The notes: generated by a model not told the origin, from the letters alone. Shown: positions 35,301 through 44,345, counted from the stretch's first letter. The stretch is DNA of 64,000 bases from Ignavibacteriales bacterium (GCA_015709675.1 CP054182.1:1343448-1407447), one strand, 5' to 3'. A program made the numbers and translations.

Positions 35301-35510
35301 GGTATTGATGGCGTTGATCTTATGGAGCTTCTTCGCAAGAGACCTGAGTATAAGGAAACGCCTATTATTGCTATTACTGCATTCGCTGCTGATCATGACA
35401 GGGATGAATTTTTGTCAAGAGGATTCAGTTACTATATGTCAAAGCCGTTCACCCGTGCCGAACTGATGCATCTGATTGAAACAGCAATACCTCCGAAAAA
35501 GGGGAAGTAG
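32331..35510 (+). CDS. Multi-PAS/GAF hybrid histidine kinase with C-terminal receiver
   Basis: About 1059 residues. ATG 32331 is preferred over GTG 32325. Soluble, with no membrane helix. Order: PAS (1-115), GAF (about 143-305), PAS (318-435), weak PAS (435-540), PAS (545-665), HisKA with MNHELRTP (His about 690), ATPase domain (NAVKY, GMGLGLTLANKYIELLGGE), and REC (about 935-1055; LLLVEDDEF, LLDI, SKPF). It probably senses a cytoplasmic ligand or redox state. The third and fifth modules closely resemble modules in the kinase at 37123, but in the opposite order. No output regulator is next to it. Confidence 0.92.
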   Translation: MRLTENQFVSLFDSLPTGVIYCSAVGEVVYLNRSAAAWLGISKESAMDKTLAELGLQPAAGPGSEFPFQSVLSGRKPVTSCGIESVISGQSAQADFYPQFDSSGRIVTGVTVCLAEGKDVPDNGSKLPAKVLRKNESKCGTKEDFVNRVNKIIAECSSIDQLRSGLISEIARFFNWDYGTFWCMSDNGNALTNSENYFNPAVVSNLFQSNFQKRPLFPGEGLAGKAWQQGRPFKMAPVDIMQFHWCEYLKKPDLVSAYAFPVYTEMGLAGVMEFLSRFSMPDAEELSEFFEKISGPLGLFIGRVYAEDKLRVSEARKSGILDSALDCIITIDKDSRVIDFNTAAERTFGYTAEDVIGQSLSDLIVPEAYREAHKKGMDRFLRTGQGSVLNKRIEMPAMRADGTEIQVELAISVVTAGDGPLFTAYLRDISDRKETEKRIKRLSSFPELSPNPVMEIDSLGTVLYANDAAYMALVKTGSKHLSVFFPDNWKTLFDSPEKEANYRQSQVKKIGEWYFTVSCNYIPEFGTVRIYTSDVTEEILVKQELLRERAFADRLIESAPEAMVITDPDESIIKINRQFTYLFGYTEEECRGRKINNLVVPASKTPEGQSITQKSDSSKVVSVETIRKRKDGTLIDVIVSVAPVIVDGKQTGKVGLYRDITDRKKLITDLIASKQKAEEMNRVKSYFFNNMNHELRTPFVGILGFAELLEQMVASPKELELIRGIITSSTRMIETLNSLLALTKMEIEPLIRKDGKMNVQQAINETCQLFTPAILRKNLAFNVKLPEGTLFIQTDEPLFREVISSLLSNAVKYTDTGKIEVSCFTDNTVYPEVLRVRICDTGIGIPAEKNKLIFEEFRQASEGRSRNFEGMGLGLTLANKYIELLGGEIQLEHNPNGGSIFTVSLPLFKVQSDEDRAAAEKAKRMQTGAETSSDMKRLLLVEDDEFSQKVISLILESVYTIDIAADADAALEMVKSHVYDGLLLDINLRHGIDGVDLMELLRKRPEYKETPIIAITAFAADHDRDEFLSRGFSYYMSKPFTRAELMHLIETAIPPKKGK

Positions 35511-35786
35511 TCTTTTCCCTTGTGATATCGGGCCTGCAGCCGTGTGGTAATCCGATGCTTAGGATTCATGCGGCTGCCGCGGAAGAAATTGTGAGTGATC
35601 ATTATGATTTGTACTCGTAATTCTTATTCAACTGTGGAGGGTAAGAGTTGCGTATCTGTGAAGGGAGTTTTTCTGTTGAACTGGATAGAGAGACAGAGGA
35701 TATCAGTCATAATTTAAGCGCACGCGTCAGTTATACTTTTAAAATATATTGCGGAACTCATCTCCTTTCAGCTGTGTTTTCCGGAT
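35511..35786. other. Intergenic region with hairpin after kinase gene
   Basis: GCAGCCG (35536-35542) pairs with CGGCTGC (35571-35577) and inside it AATCC (35549-35553) with GGATT (35562-35566), forming one long hairpin 25 bases after the kinase stop. There is no T-run, so it may be a weak terminator. The rest shows nothing. Confidence 0.4.
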
Positions 35787-36032
35787 ATGAATATGTTATC
35801 ACAGAAAGATATTAACCGCATTATAGAAATGGCCTGGGAGGACCGCACTCCGTTTGAGGCGATTGAACATCAGTTTGGTTTAAAAGAAAATGATGTCCGC
35901 AGGATAATGCGAACTGAAATGAAAAGATCAAGTTTCATGATGTGGCGGAAGAGGGTCAGCGGCAGGAAGACCAAACATCTTGAACTTCGTCCCAAATCGG
36001 TTAACCGGTTTAAAAGCAGTAATCAGAAATAA
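35787..36032 (+). CDS. TIGR03643/DUF2805 family small protein
   Basis: An 81-residue basic protein. It has a helix-turn-helix-like core: DINRIIEMAWEDRTPFEAIE and QFGLKENDVRRIMRTEMK, ending SFMMWRKRVSGRKTKH, the conserved layout of the TIGR03643 (DUF2805) family, which is found in Bacteroidota and in marine bacteria. The function is unknown; the basic charge and helical arrangement suggest nucleic acid binding (inference). ATG 35787 and ATG 35793 are both possible starts. It stands alone, converging with a methyltransferase gene. Confidence 0.85.
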   Translation: MNMLSQKDINRIIEMAWEDRTPFEAIEHQFGLKENDVRRIMRTEMKRSSFMMWRKRVSGRKTKHLELRPKSVNRFKSSNQK

Positions 36033-36084
36033 ATTCTGACTGTTAACCGGGTCTCAGGAACCGCCTTCTTTTAACCATCTCCCG

Positions 36085-36816
36085 CTATGGCTTTCCCTTA
36101 TAACATACCCCTATCATATCCTGGGTCCAGATGGATATTCCCCCTCCGCTTTCGATAGTTTTCAGGAGGTTGAGGAATACTTTTAAGAGACGCCATGCAG
36201 CAAGTCTTAATCTTCCCTTTATATCTTTAGGCACCGGACCGGTTTCAAAGACCTCAATCCCGGTGAATCCAGCCGAACCAAATAACTGAACAATTGAATT
36301 TGGATTAAAAATGGTCAAATGTGTCAGATCGCCATGGATGATCCGGTTGGGAAACAGCCCCTGTGCATTTGGAGTGTGTAAGAGCAGCATTCCCCCCGGG
36401 GCAAGCGCGTTATAAATATCCCTGCTCAGTATAATGAGTTCATCTTTTGAGAAATGCTCAATGAAATCAAAAGCGAGGATAATGTCATAATCATTGCTGC
36501 AGGATTTAAGAAACTGCAGAGCATCCCCCGCGATGGCTTTTACCCCTCTTTTGTCAGCAAATGCAATCTGCTCTTCTGAAAAGTCAATCCCCAGGGCATT
36601 ATCGTATCCCCTGTTTTTCAGGTATTCCAGGAAAAAACCGGGGCCGCAGCCGATTTCAAGAATTTTAGCGTCTTTCGGATATTTCTGAAGCAATTGCAGA
36701 TATTTATAATCGGCCCATTCCCACTGTTTTTTAACATCCTCATCGCTGTAAGAAGCGATTTTCGATTTAAAGACGCTTACATAGGTTTTATAGAGTTCAG
36801 CACGGAAATCATTCAT
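36085..36816 (-). CDS. Class I SAM-dependent methyltransferase
   Basis: A 243-residue methyltransferase. The AdoMet motif I is EIGCGPG (54-60), followed by GIDFSEEQIAFA (motif post I), ILAFDFIEHF (motif II, with Asp) and LLLHTPNAQG (motif III). This matches the UbiE/COQ5-like Methyltransf_11/23 type used for small molecules or sugars. FDFIEHF and the PNRIIHGDLTHLTIF segment resemble enzymes from polysaccharide clusters, but no such cluster is here. The substrate is not known. The gene converges with the DUF2805 gene. Confidence 0.88.
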   Translation of the reverse strand: MNDFRAELYKTYVSVFKSKIASYSDEDVKKQWEWADYKYLQLLQKYPKDAKILEIGCGPGFFLEYLKNRGYDNALGIDFSEEQIAFADKRGVKAIAGDALQFLKSCSNDYDIILAFDFIEHFSKDELIILSRDIYNALAPGGMLLLHTPNAQGLFPNRIIHGDLTHLTIFNPNSIVQLFGSAGFTGIEVFETGPVPKDIKGRLRLAAWRLLKVFLNLLKTIESGGGISIWTQDMIGVCYKGKP

Positions 36817-37122
36817 GCAATAGTCAGTACAATAAATTTATGATTTAAACCATCAAGATCAGTAAAAGTAGTGATAAGCGCAACTGATCGGTGAAATTAC
36901 AAATTCTTCATTTTACAGGCGAAAAGGCTCGGTGAACGATAAATAATCAGGGCGGCGGTCTTGATTTTTATTGTTAAAGTAAACTCAGAGGCATATTTTT
37001 AGTTTAGAATTTCATTGTGACAATCGAATTTTCCACATACCGGGAGGATTCGTCAGTCTACCGGTCAGATCAGCTAATTCACTTAAAATAAATCAGTAAT
37101 AAAAACATAACCAGGCGGTTTC
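36817..37122. other. Divergent intergenic region
   Basis: 306 bases between the methyltransferase (minus) and the next kinase (plus). AT-rich towards the right. Nothing recognised beyond the expected promoters. Confidence 0.45.
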
Positions 37123-39960
37123 ATGGGTAAAAGGCAGTCTGAAAAAAAGTCTGCGGCAGGGCAAAACCATATATATGCAGAAACAGCGGCAAGTGATAGT
37201 TCTCCTGCGGGTGAAGTATATTTTTCCGCTATTTCTGAGTTGACTCCTGATCTGATATTCTCATTCAACAGTCAGGGGGAGCTGCTCTTCTCCAATCCCG
37301 CGGGGAATCAGGTTCTTGCAGAGGAGCAAAGCCAGTTTTCTAATCCTGCATTTGGGAAAAAAATCTTTACCGCAGTAATGGAAAACCGGGACTATGAGCA
37401 GATTATTGAGGCGGGCAAATCAGCGTACAGAATCAGCGGGGTGATTACTGACTCTGAAAAAGCGGTTTTAGTTTATGGAAGAGAAGTTCCGCGTGATGTA
37501 TCCCTAAAAGCTGAACTAAACCGGTCGAATCAGCTGCTGGAACTTCTTACCAATGCCCAGAAAGAGTTTGTGATTAAAGACAGGGGAAAAGCAGGATTTG
37601 ATCTGCTGCTGAACGGCTTGCTGAAGGTCACGGAAAGTGAATATGGCTTTATCGGCGAGGTTTTTTATAAAGCAGACGGCAGCCCCTATCTGAAATCTCA
37701 TTCGATAACTAATATTGCCTGGAATCAGGAAACGCGTGATTTTTATGATCAGCATGCGGCTCAGGGGATGGAATTCCACAATCTGAATACGCTGTTTGGG
37801 TCGGTTATGGTGACCGGGGATATTGTTATTGCAAATAACCCTTACCAAGATCCGAGGAGGGGCGGTCTTCCGCATGGTCATCCTGCGCTTAATGCTTTTC
37901 TCGGAGTGCCGATGTTCCGCGATGATTTGATGATCGGAATGTATGGAATCGCCAACAGGCCAGGGGGATATAACAATGAGATTATCGAATTTCTTAAACC
38001 ATTTACTGCCACCTGTTCTCAGCTTATACTTGCATATCAGGCAATTCAGCAGAAGAAAAAGGCGGAAGATGAGCTGAGAGAAAGCGAAGTAAAATACCGC
38101 AATATTGTAGAAACCGCGCAGGAGGGTATCTGCACAATTAATCCCGAAGGCATACTATCATATGTAAATGAACGGCTTGCCGTCATGCTTGGATATACCG
38201 TTGCTGAAATGACTGGTGCTCCTCTCAGTCAGTTCCTTGATAATGAAATAAAGAGTGAGGCGGAAAAGTATTTTCCGGTTAAAAATAATACTCTGTCTGA
38301 AAAAATAGAAATAAAACTTCTCCGCAAGGATGGAAGCAATATTTATGTATCCGTATCAGCGGGGCAGATTCACAATGAAAAGGGGAAGGTAATCTCTGTT
38401 CTGGGTATGATAAGTGACATCACGGAGAAGAAAATCTCTGAAGAAGCACTCAGAAAAGAACGGGCCTTTCTTGATCAGATAATTGAACGGTCGCCCGAGC
38501 CGACAGCTATTCTTGACTACGATGATAAAATTCTGCGGGTAAATGAAAGATTCCGTGAGTTCTTCGGATATACCTCTGAAGAAATTGAAGGAAGGCAGAT
38601 AAACTCCGTAATAGTTCCTGCTCATTTGCGGGATCAGGCGGAAGAATATACCATGCAGGCAACAAGCGGAAACTCCATTAATGCTGATACAATCAGGATG
38701 AAAAAAGACGGCAGTCTTATTGATGTTGAACTCTCGGCGGCGCCGGTGGTGCTTGAGGGCAGGCAGGTTGGCATTATTGCGATATATAAGAATATTACTG
38801 AACGCAAGAGGATTGTTACCGAACTTATTGAGTCCAAAGAAAAAGTGGAACAGGAGCTGCTGCTCAGCCAGGCACGCAGGGAGGGGATGTTTCAGATGGC
38901 GCTCGATGCAATTATAACGGTTGATAAAAAGGGGGACATCGTGGACTTCAATCCGGCCGCTGAACGGATATTCGGCTATACACAGCAGGAGGTGACCGGC
39001 AGGGAACTTTCGCAGTTTATCGTGCCGGCTGAGTATCGTGAAGCACACCAGAAGGGAATGGAACGATATATGAGCACCGGAGAAGCACACGTCCTTAATA
39101 AACGAATAGAGATGACCGCAATGCGTTCTGACGGCTCAGAATTCCCTGCCGAACTTGCGATAACTGCTATCGGAACCAGGGAAGATCCTCTCTTTACCGC
39201 ATATATACGGGATATTACCGAGTCAAAAAGAATCCGCCAGGCCATGCAGGAAAATCTCGAAAAGGAAAAAGCCCTCAGCCAGCTTAAATCACGGTTTATC
39301 GCAACCACGTCGCATGAATTCCGTACGCCGCTGACATCAATATATTCCTCCTCAGAACTGCTTGAACATTATGGTGAAAACTGGCCGGCTGAAAAGAAGA
39401 AGTATCACCTGAAAAAAATGCAGCGTCTGGTGACGCATCTGAAAGGTATGCTGAATGATGTGCTTCTGATAGAAAGAGTGGAGAGCGGTAATGTTCATTT
39501 TGATCCGTTCCCGCTGAATATAGCGGAATACTGCAATGATCTGATTGAAGAGTTTGAGCATAATAAACTGGAGACCATTTCGCTTCAGCAGGAGATATCC
39601 TGTCTCAGGCAGGAATATCTGGTTGATGAAAAACTTTTCGGGCAGATTATCCGCAATCTTCTCAGCAACGCGTTTAAATATTCCCCGGACGGAGGAACGG
39701 TAAAGTTCTCACTTAAGGCGGATGACCGTTCCATTGAGATCTCAGTTGCTGACCAGGGAATCGGTATATCTGAGCAGGATATTCCTCACCTCTTTGAACG
39801 GTTTTTCAGAGGGGAGAATACCGCAGGCATTGAAGGCACCGGACTGGGACTCCCCATTGTGAAGAATGCCGTGGATATGCACGGAGGTACCATACACGTT
39901 GCCAGTACCGTGGGGCATGGATCGGTTTTTACTGTTACTTTGCCTGCACGGAATAAATGA
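37123..39960 (+). CDS. Multi-PAS/GAF sensor histidine kinase
   Basis: 945 residues, soluble. Order: weak PAS (about 30-130), GAF (150-315, with GFIGEVF and ALNAFLGVPMF), PAS (325-445), PAS (445-565), PAS (585-705), HisKA with TTSHEFRTP (His about 731), and an ATPase domain (NLLSNAFKYSP, GTGLGLPIV) to the end. There is no receiver. The last PAS (DAIITVDKKGDIVDFN, IVPAEYREAH) and the preceding one (ERAFLDQIIERSPEP) are close relatives of modules in the kinase at 32331 but in swapped order, showing module shuffling. No regulator is adjacent, so the kinase is an orphan. Confidence 0.92.
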   Translation: MGKRQSEKKSAAGQNHIYAETAASDSSPAGEVYFSAISELTPDLIFSFNSQGELLFSNPAGNQVLAEEQSQFSNPAFGKKIFTAVMENRDYEQIIEAGKSAYRISGVITDSEKAVLVYGREVPRDVSLKAELNRSNQLLELLTNAQKEFVIKDRGKAGFDLLLNGLLKVTESEYGFIGEVFYKADGSPYLKSHSITNIAWNQETRDFYDQHAAQGMEFHNLNTLFGSVMVTGDIVIANNPYQDPRRGGLPHGHPALNAFLGVPMFRDDLMIGMYGIANRPGGYNNEIIEFLKPFTATCSQLILAYQAIQQKKKAEDELRESEVKYRNIVETAQEGICTINPEGILSYVNERLAVMLGYTVAEMTGAPLSQFLDNEIKSEAEKYFPVKNNTLSEKIEIKLLRKDGSNIYVSVSAGQIHNEKGKVISVLGMISDITEKKISEEALRKERAFLDQIIERSPEPTAILDYDDKILRVNERFREFFGYTSEEIEGRQINSVIVPAHLRDQAEEYTMQATSGNSINADTIRMKKDGSLIDVELSAAPVVLEGRQVGIIAIYKNITERKRIVTELIESKEKVEQELLLSQARREGMFQMALDAIITVDKKGDIVDFNPAAERIFGYTQQEVTGRELSQFIVPAEYREAHQKGMERYMSTGEAHVLNKRIEMTAMRSDGSEFPAELAITAIGTREDPLFTAYIRDITESKRIRQAMQENLEKEKALSQLKSRFIATTSHEFRTPLTSIYSSSELLEHYGENWPAEKKKYHLKKMQRLVTHLKGMLNDVLLIERVESGNVHFDPFPLNIAEYCNDLIEEFEHNKLETISLQQEISCLRQEYLVDEKLFGQIIRNLLSNAFKYSPDGGTVKFSLKADDRSIEISVADQGIGISEQDIPHLFERFFRGENTAGIEGTGLGLPIVKNAVDMHGGTIHVASTVGHGSVFTVTLPARNK

Positions 39961-40084
39961 CGGGTCAGATGCTCTCAGAAAGGTGCATAAAGCGGCTGAC
40001 CCCATTGTGACTGGCGCTTATTGGCTGTAAATGAATTAATTGGTAATTTTCAGGATTACAGTTCAGTAGTTATCCGGTTTATCA

Positions 40085-42442
40085 ATGATTCTTCCGTTAG
40101 TACTTCTTTTCCTTTTTCTAACCACGCTTCATCCCCAGGGGCTTAGCGAAAATAGCGGCTATTTCCTCCGGCCGGTTAAAACACCTTCAGGTATAGTCTT
40201 TACCGATAATTTTGGATCGGGTGTTTATACTATACGGAATGGTTCAGTGCACAAGCTGCTGAGTGCTCCCGGGTCCGGAAATTATTTTACCATAAGTCCG
40301 GGGGGAGAAAGTATCATCGCAAAGATTACTGAACCAAGAGGTCAGAAACTCATCTCAGTTTCGCTTCTGACCGGTCTTAAGAGGGAGATTACGGAATTCT
40401 CTGAAACAATCGGACAGGGCTCCTTTGCAAATCAGGGGGCATTCGCCAATACAGAGGGAAATTACTTTATTCTGCGGGAGAATGATACTGACCGCCGATT
40501 CCGGCTTCCTGCTTATGCCAACCTTGCTCCGATTTCTCCTGACGGGAGTTTTGCAGTTTACAATGACCAGAATGACCAGTTATATCTGTTGGAACTCAAA
40601 AGCGGCTCTTCCGAAATGATAACTTCAGGCGAAAAAGGATACTTTTATCCGCAGTGGTCTCCTGACGGCAGATATATTCTCTTCAGTTCTCTGGATGCCG
40701 GACTTTATATCTATTCTCCTTCAGAGAAGAAAGAAATATTTATTGCCAGAGGTTTTAATCCGTCCTGGAGCAGCAACGGCACGGAAATTCTATTTGAGAC
40801 CAGAGAAGAAATCAACGGAGTTTTCGGAAATTCTGACGTAAGCATCTATACCATAGCATCGGCTCAGCAGCTTCGTCTGACGGCAACTCCGGAGGTTTCT
40901 GAAATGACACCGTCCCTTTCATCAGATGGCACATTGCTCTATGCTGTCCGTGAAGAAAAAGCGGTATATCAGGCACGATATATACCATCGGCCGGTGTGA
41001 CCTCAGCGGTCAGGCTGATTTCAGCGGAGATAGATTATATTGAACGCAGCAGAGAGGAATTATCTTTTGCCCCTCCTACAGAAAGCATGAATATCCCGTA
41101 TGTGCATCAGGTGTGGGACAGCCCTGACTGGTTTAACGGTCACTCTGCCTGCGGTGCGGGAACGGCAATTATGCTCATCGCCTACTGGAATCTGCTCCCC
41201 CCTTATGAAGGATGGTGTTCATGGCCAGCACCCGGCCACTATAACTACTATGGAAGATATATTGCCGACAGATACAGATTCCGTCAGGTGGATTATCAGT
41301 TCACCGCAAATGATCCTAACGGCAAGCCGTCTTTCGGAGGTTACGGATATATGTGGAACGGCAGTTACAGCCCTTACTCCCGCATGGTTTCCTACTATAG
41401 TAATCATGGTATCAGTGCAGTACGGGAAGAAGCACCCACATTCGCGAAAGCTGAAGCACAGATTAGCGCAGGTAATCCGTATACTATCTGCAATGGTCTT
41501 ACCACTGCAGGGCATATTGTTCTGGCACACGGAGTGAATGCAGTTAACAGAACTGTTACCGTGAACGACCCTTACGGCAATAAGAATACGCCGGGATATC
41601 CGAGTTATGATGGCAAGAATGCAGTATATGACTGGCCCGGTTATAATAACGGATTTCAGAATTTGAATACCGTTTACTGGTGCGTGAATACTTCTTATAC
41701 GGTACCTGCGCACGGAGATACGATAATTGATGATCTTGATTTTAACCGCGGCTTTTATCTGCATAACCGCCACGGTGCAAATATGCTCCACTACCGTGAT
41801 ATGACTCAGGGATATAAAGGGCATTTCTGGTATACTACCACCAGGAACGGCATGAATGATACCTGCTACGCAACCTGGAAGCCCAATCTGGCTTCAGACG
41901 GGATGTATGAAGTGAAAGTATATATTCCTTTTTCAAACGCGACTGACGCTGTCTACCGCGTGGTGCGAAACGGGGGTATTACTGATGTGCCGCTCAATCA
42001 GAAACTTTATTCAAATCAGTGGGTAAGTCTTGGAGTGCATCCGTTTAAGGCAGGATCTTCTGGATATCTCCGCCTTGGGGATAAATCCTCAGTGACAGGG
42101 CAGGAACTTGTGTTTGATGCTGCTCAATGGAACCTTATTGATCCTGTTCTCAGTGCTGGGGATGAGCAGGGCAGTCCATCCCTGTTTGGTATCACGGCAA
42201 ATTATCCTAATCCGTTTAATCCTTCAACGCAAATTTCGTTTACTCTTAGCGAAAGCGGTTTTAGCCGTCTGGCCATATATAACATTCTCGGGGGTTTGGA
42301 AACGGTTCTGGTGAACGGGCAGCTTGAGTCAGGCAGGCATACGGTAGAGTTTTCCGCGGGAAATATGCCTTCGGGAGCCTACTTCGCCGTCTTGCAGTCA
42401 GGCGGCAGAGTCTCTGTGCATAAACTGACCCTGATTAGATAA
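40085..42442 (+). CDS. Secreted PD40 beta-propeller/C39-like peptidase with T9SS domain
   Basis: 785 residues with a signal peptide (first 18 residues). Residues about 20-320 form WD40/PD40-type repeats (ISPDGSFAVYND, WSPDGRYILF). Residues about 325-540 look like a C39-type papain-fold peptidase: Cys356 in HSACGAGTA, His477 in GHIVLAHG, Asp495 in VNDPYG. Next (545-690) is a golvesin C-terminal-like beta domain (GHFWYTTT, YRVVRNGG), and then a T9SS sorting domain (NYPNPFNPSTQISF, ending VHKLTLIR). It is probably a surface or secreted cysteine peptidase or binding protein. It overlaps the next kinase gene by one base. Confidence 0.82.
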   Translation: MILPLVLLFLFLTTLHPQGLSENSGYFLRPVKTPSGIVFTDNFGSGVYTIRNGSVHKLLSAPGSGNYFTISPGGESIIAKITEPRGQKLISVSLLTGLKREITEFSETIGQGSFANQGAFANTEGNYFILRENDTDRRFRLPAYANLAPISPDGSFAVYNDQNDQLYLLELKSGSSEMITSGEKGYFYPQWSPDGRYILFSSLDAGLYIYSPSEKKEIFIARGFNPSWSSNGTEILFETREEINGVFGNSDVSIYTIASAQQLRLTATPEVSEMTPSLSSDGTLLYAVREEKAVYQARYIPSAGVTSAVRLISAEIDYIERSREELSFAPPTESMNIPYVHQVWDSPDWFNGHSACGAGTAIMLIAYWNLLPPYEGWCSWPAPGHYNYYGRYIADRYRFRQVDYQFTANDPNGKPSFGGYGYMWNGSYSPYSRMVSYYSNHGISAVREEAPTFAKAEAQISAGNPYTICNGLTTAGHIVLAHGVNAVNRTVTVNDPYGNKNTPGYPSYDGKNAVYDWPGYNNGFQNLNTVYWCVNTSYTVPAHGDTIIDDLDFNRGFYLHNRHGANMLHYRDMTQGYKGHFWYTTTRNGMNDTCYATWKPNLASDGMYEVKVYIPFSNATDAVYRVVRNGGITDVPLNQKLYSNQWVSLGVHPFKAGSSGYLRLGDKSSVTGQELVFDAAQWNLIDPVLSAGDEQGSPSLFGITANYPNPFNPSTQISFTLSESGFSRLAIYNILGGLETVLVNGQLESGRHTVEFSAGNMPSGAYFAVLQSGGRVSVHKLTLIR

Positions 42443-44007
42443 TGCTGAGAAGACTTCCGGTATCACTTTTAAGATCAGGCATGGGGGGAGTTCTTCTGGT
42501 ATTTTTACTGGTTATCCTGCTTCCCCTCTCGGTATATACAGTATTCCAGGCCGTATCTTCAGCGTCAGCGGAAGAAGAAGCAGATGAGCTTTACCGTCAG
42601 CAGCTTGAGACGGTGCTTTTTTCGGTAAATCAGAATTCTGAGGATGTAACGGCAAACCTGACATCAAGAATTAACGGTGCGTATCTTCGATTCTCTTCTG
42701 TAAATGAACTTGCCGGGCGGCTTCAGCAGATTGTGAACGAAACGGGATTTATCTACTCAATTTCAATCATTGATTCACTTGGGAGAGAAACTGTAACCGT
42801 ACCAAGCGGTTTGATGCCAGCTGCTTCAGTGGAAACATACACCCTGATTACCGGTTCAGCTGCGGTTAAAAGACTATTTGAATATATACAGTCAGGATAC
42901 CGTAAGGTTGAAACGTTCAGCGGAAAAGGGGATGAAATGAACTTCGTCTTCGTGGCGGACAGTCATGACGGTACTCATGCGCTGTGTATTATATCTTTTT
43001 CATTACAAAAGTATATCAGTTCGGTACTTGGCCCAAAGATCAGGACTGTGGCCGGAAGCCGCTACTCAATGCTCATCCGGCATGCACCTTCCGGCGTCAG
43101 GGTTTTTAACCATGGTGATGGGAATTTTACTCCGGATGCAGTAAAACCGCTCTGGCTTCTGAGTGATTATGAGATCGGGATAAAAGCGAGCGGTGTAACT
43201 CTTACAGATGCTGTAAAAGAACGTACTGCCATGAATCTGCGGCTTTTAATCCTGCTGAATCTGTCATTGATGATAGGCGCTTTCCTGATCGGCTATATTA
43301 TCAGGCGGGAAATGAAGCTCACAAAGCTGAAGTCCGATTTTGTGGCAAATGTCTCGCATGAACTCCGGACTCCTCTCTCACTTATCTCAATGTTTTCCGA
43401 ATCACTCATGCTCGGAAGGGTAAAGAGTGATGAGAAACGAAATGAATACTATCGTATCATTCATGGTGAAACTGACCGCCTGAGCGGAATGGTAAATAAA
43501 ATCCTCAGCTTTTCGAAAATGGAGGCCGGTAAAAAAACGTACACCTTTGCTGAACTGAGTCTCACGCATCATCTCAGCCGCATATATAACAGTTATGAAT
43601 ATCATCTGGAGCAGAAAGGATTTACCTCAGAACTGATACTTCCTGAAGACGAAGTGATTGTGAGCGGTGATGAACATGCTTTAGAAGAAGTGATAATCAA
43701 TCTGCTTGACAATGCCATTAAATACAGTACTGATAAAAAATTTGTGTCGGTCGTGCTTAAAACGGAAGAGAGTAAAGCGCTGCTCTCCGTAACAGACAGG
43801 GGAATTGGTATTTCAAAAGAGGATCAAAAGCGTGTATTTGAGAAATTCTTCAGAGCCGGCAGTTCGGAAGTGCATACAACAAAAGGAACGGGACTCGGAC
43901 TTTCGATCGTCCGGCAGATAGTGGAATCACACAAAGGAGAGATCACGGTTCTGAGTGAGCAGGGTAAAGGAAGCACATTTACAGTAATTTTGCCCTTAAT
44001 TCAATAA
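42442..44007 (+). CDS. Membrane sensor histidine kinase (PhoR-like)
   Basis: 521 residues with helices at 14-38 and 267-287 enclosing a periplasmic sensor of about 225 residues. HisKA: NVSHELRTP (His306). ATPase domain: NLLDNAIKYS, DRGIGISKEDQ and GTGLGLSIVRQIVESHKGE, as in PhoR/ResE-type kinases. HAMP seems lacking or reduced to a short linker (RREMKLTKLK). The ATG overlaps the stop of the secreted C39-type gene (TAATG), so the two are translationally coupled, and the kinase may monitor the export or activity of that protein (inference). No response regulator follows. Confidence 0.9.
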   Translation: MLRRLPVSLLRSGMGGVLLVFLLVILLPLSVYTVFQAVSSASAEEEADELYRQQLETVLFSVNQNSEDVTANLTSRINGAYLRFSSVNELAGRLQQIVNETGFIYSISIIDSLGRETVTVPSGLMPAASVETYTLITGSAAVKRLFEYIQSGYRKVETFSGKGDEMNFVFVADSHDGTHALCIISFSLQKYISSVLGPKIRTVAGSRYSMLIRHAPSGVRVFNHGDGNFTPDAVKPLWLLSDYEIGIKASGVTLTDAVKERTAMNLRLLILLNLSLMIGAFLIGYIIRREMKLTKLKSDFVANVSHELRTPLSLISMFSESLMLGRVKSDEKRNEYYRIIHGETDRLSGMVNKILSFSKMEAGKKTYTFAELSLTHHLSRIYNSYEYHLEQKGFTSELILPEDEVIVSGDEHALEEVIINLLDNAIKYSTDKKFVSVVLKTEESKALLSVTDRGIGISKEDQKRVFEKFFRAGSSEVHTTKGTGLGLSIVRQIVESHKGEITVLSEQGKGSTFTVILPLIQ

Positions 44008-44021
44008 AGGGAAATAGTAAT

Positions 44022-44170
44022 TTCTTCGGCTTCGTAAAGACACGCCGCGGCGTGTCTCTACAAATTTAATATCCTCTAAAACTCAGTTGCTTCGCATTGA
44101 TTAAAAGATTTGTACGGGTGTTCTCTGAACATGTGAGATGGTTATGTTCGACAGATTGTCATCTGTCGGT
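44022..44170. repeat. Composite palindromic element, copy 1
   Basis: Contains CTTCGTAAAG, the palindrome ACACGCCGCGGCGTGT (44040-44055), CTCAGTTGCTT, GATTAAAA, and a second palindrome CGACAGAT-TGTC-ATCTGTCG (44149-44168). The same parts in the same order form copy 2 just downstream. Confidence 0.8.
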
Positions 44171-44201
44171 ACGAAGACTTATTGCTCAAGTATTTCCCTT
44201 G

Positions 44202-44345
44202 GCTTCGTACAGACACGCCGCGGCGTGTCTGTATAAACTTTCGATTTTCTAAAATTCAGTTGCTTTACAGTGATTAAAACGATCCGTGCTGGAGTGCTTT
44301 ACACATTTGATATCGTTGTATGCGACAGATTATTATCTGTCGGTA
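44202..44345. repeat. Composite palindromic element, copy 2
   Basis: CTTCGTACAG, ACACGCCGCGGCGTGT (44213-44228), TTCAGTTGCTT, GATTAAAA and CGACAGAT-TATT-ATCTGTCG (44323-44342) repeat copy 1 in order, diverged by roughly a quarter by eye. The two palindromes keep their stems, with different loops. Confidence 0.8.
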
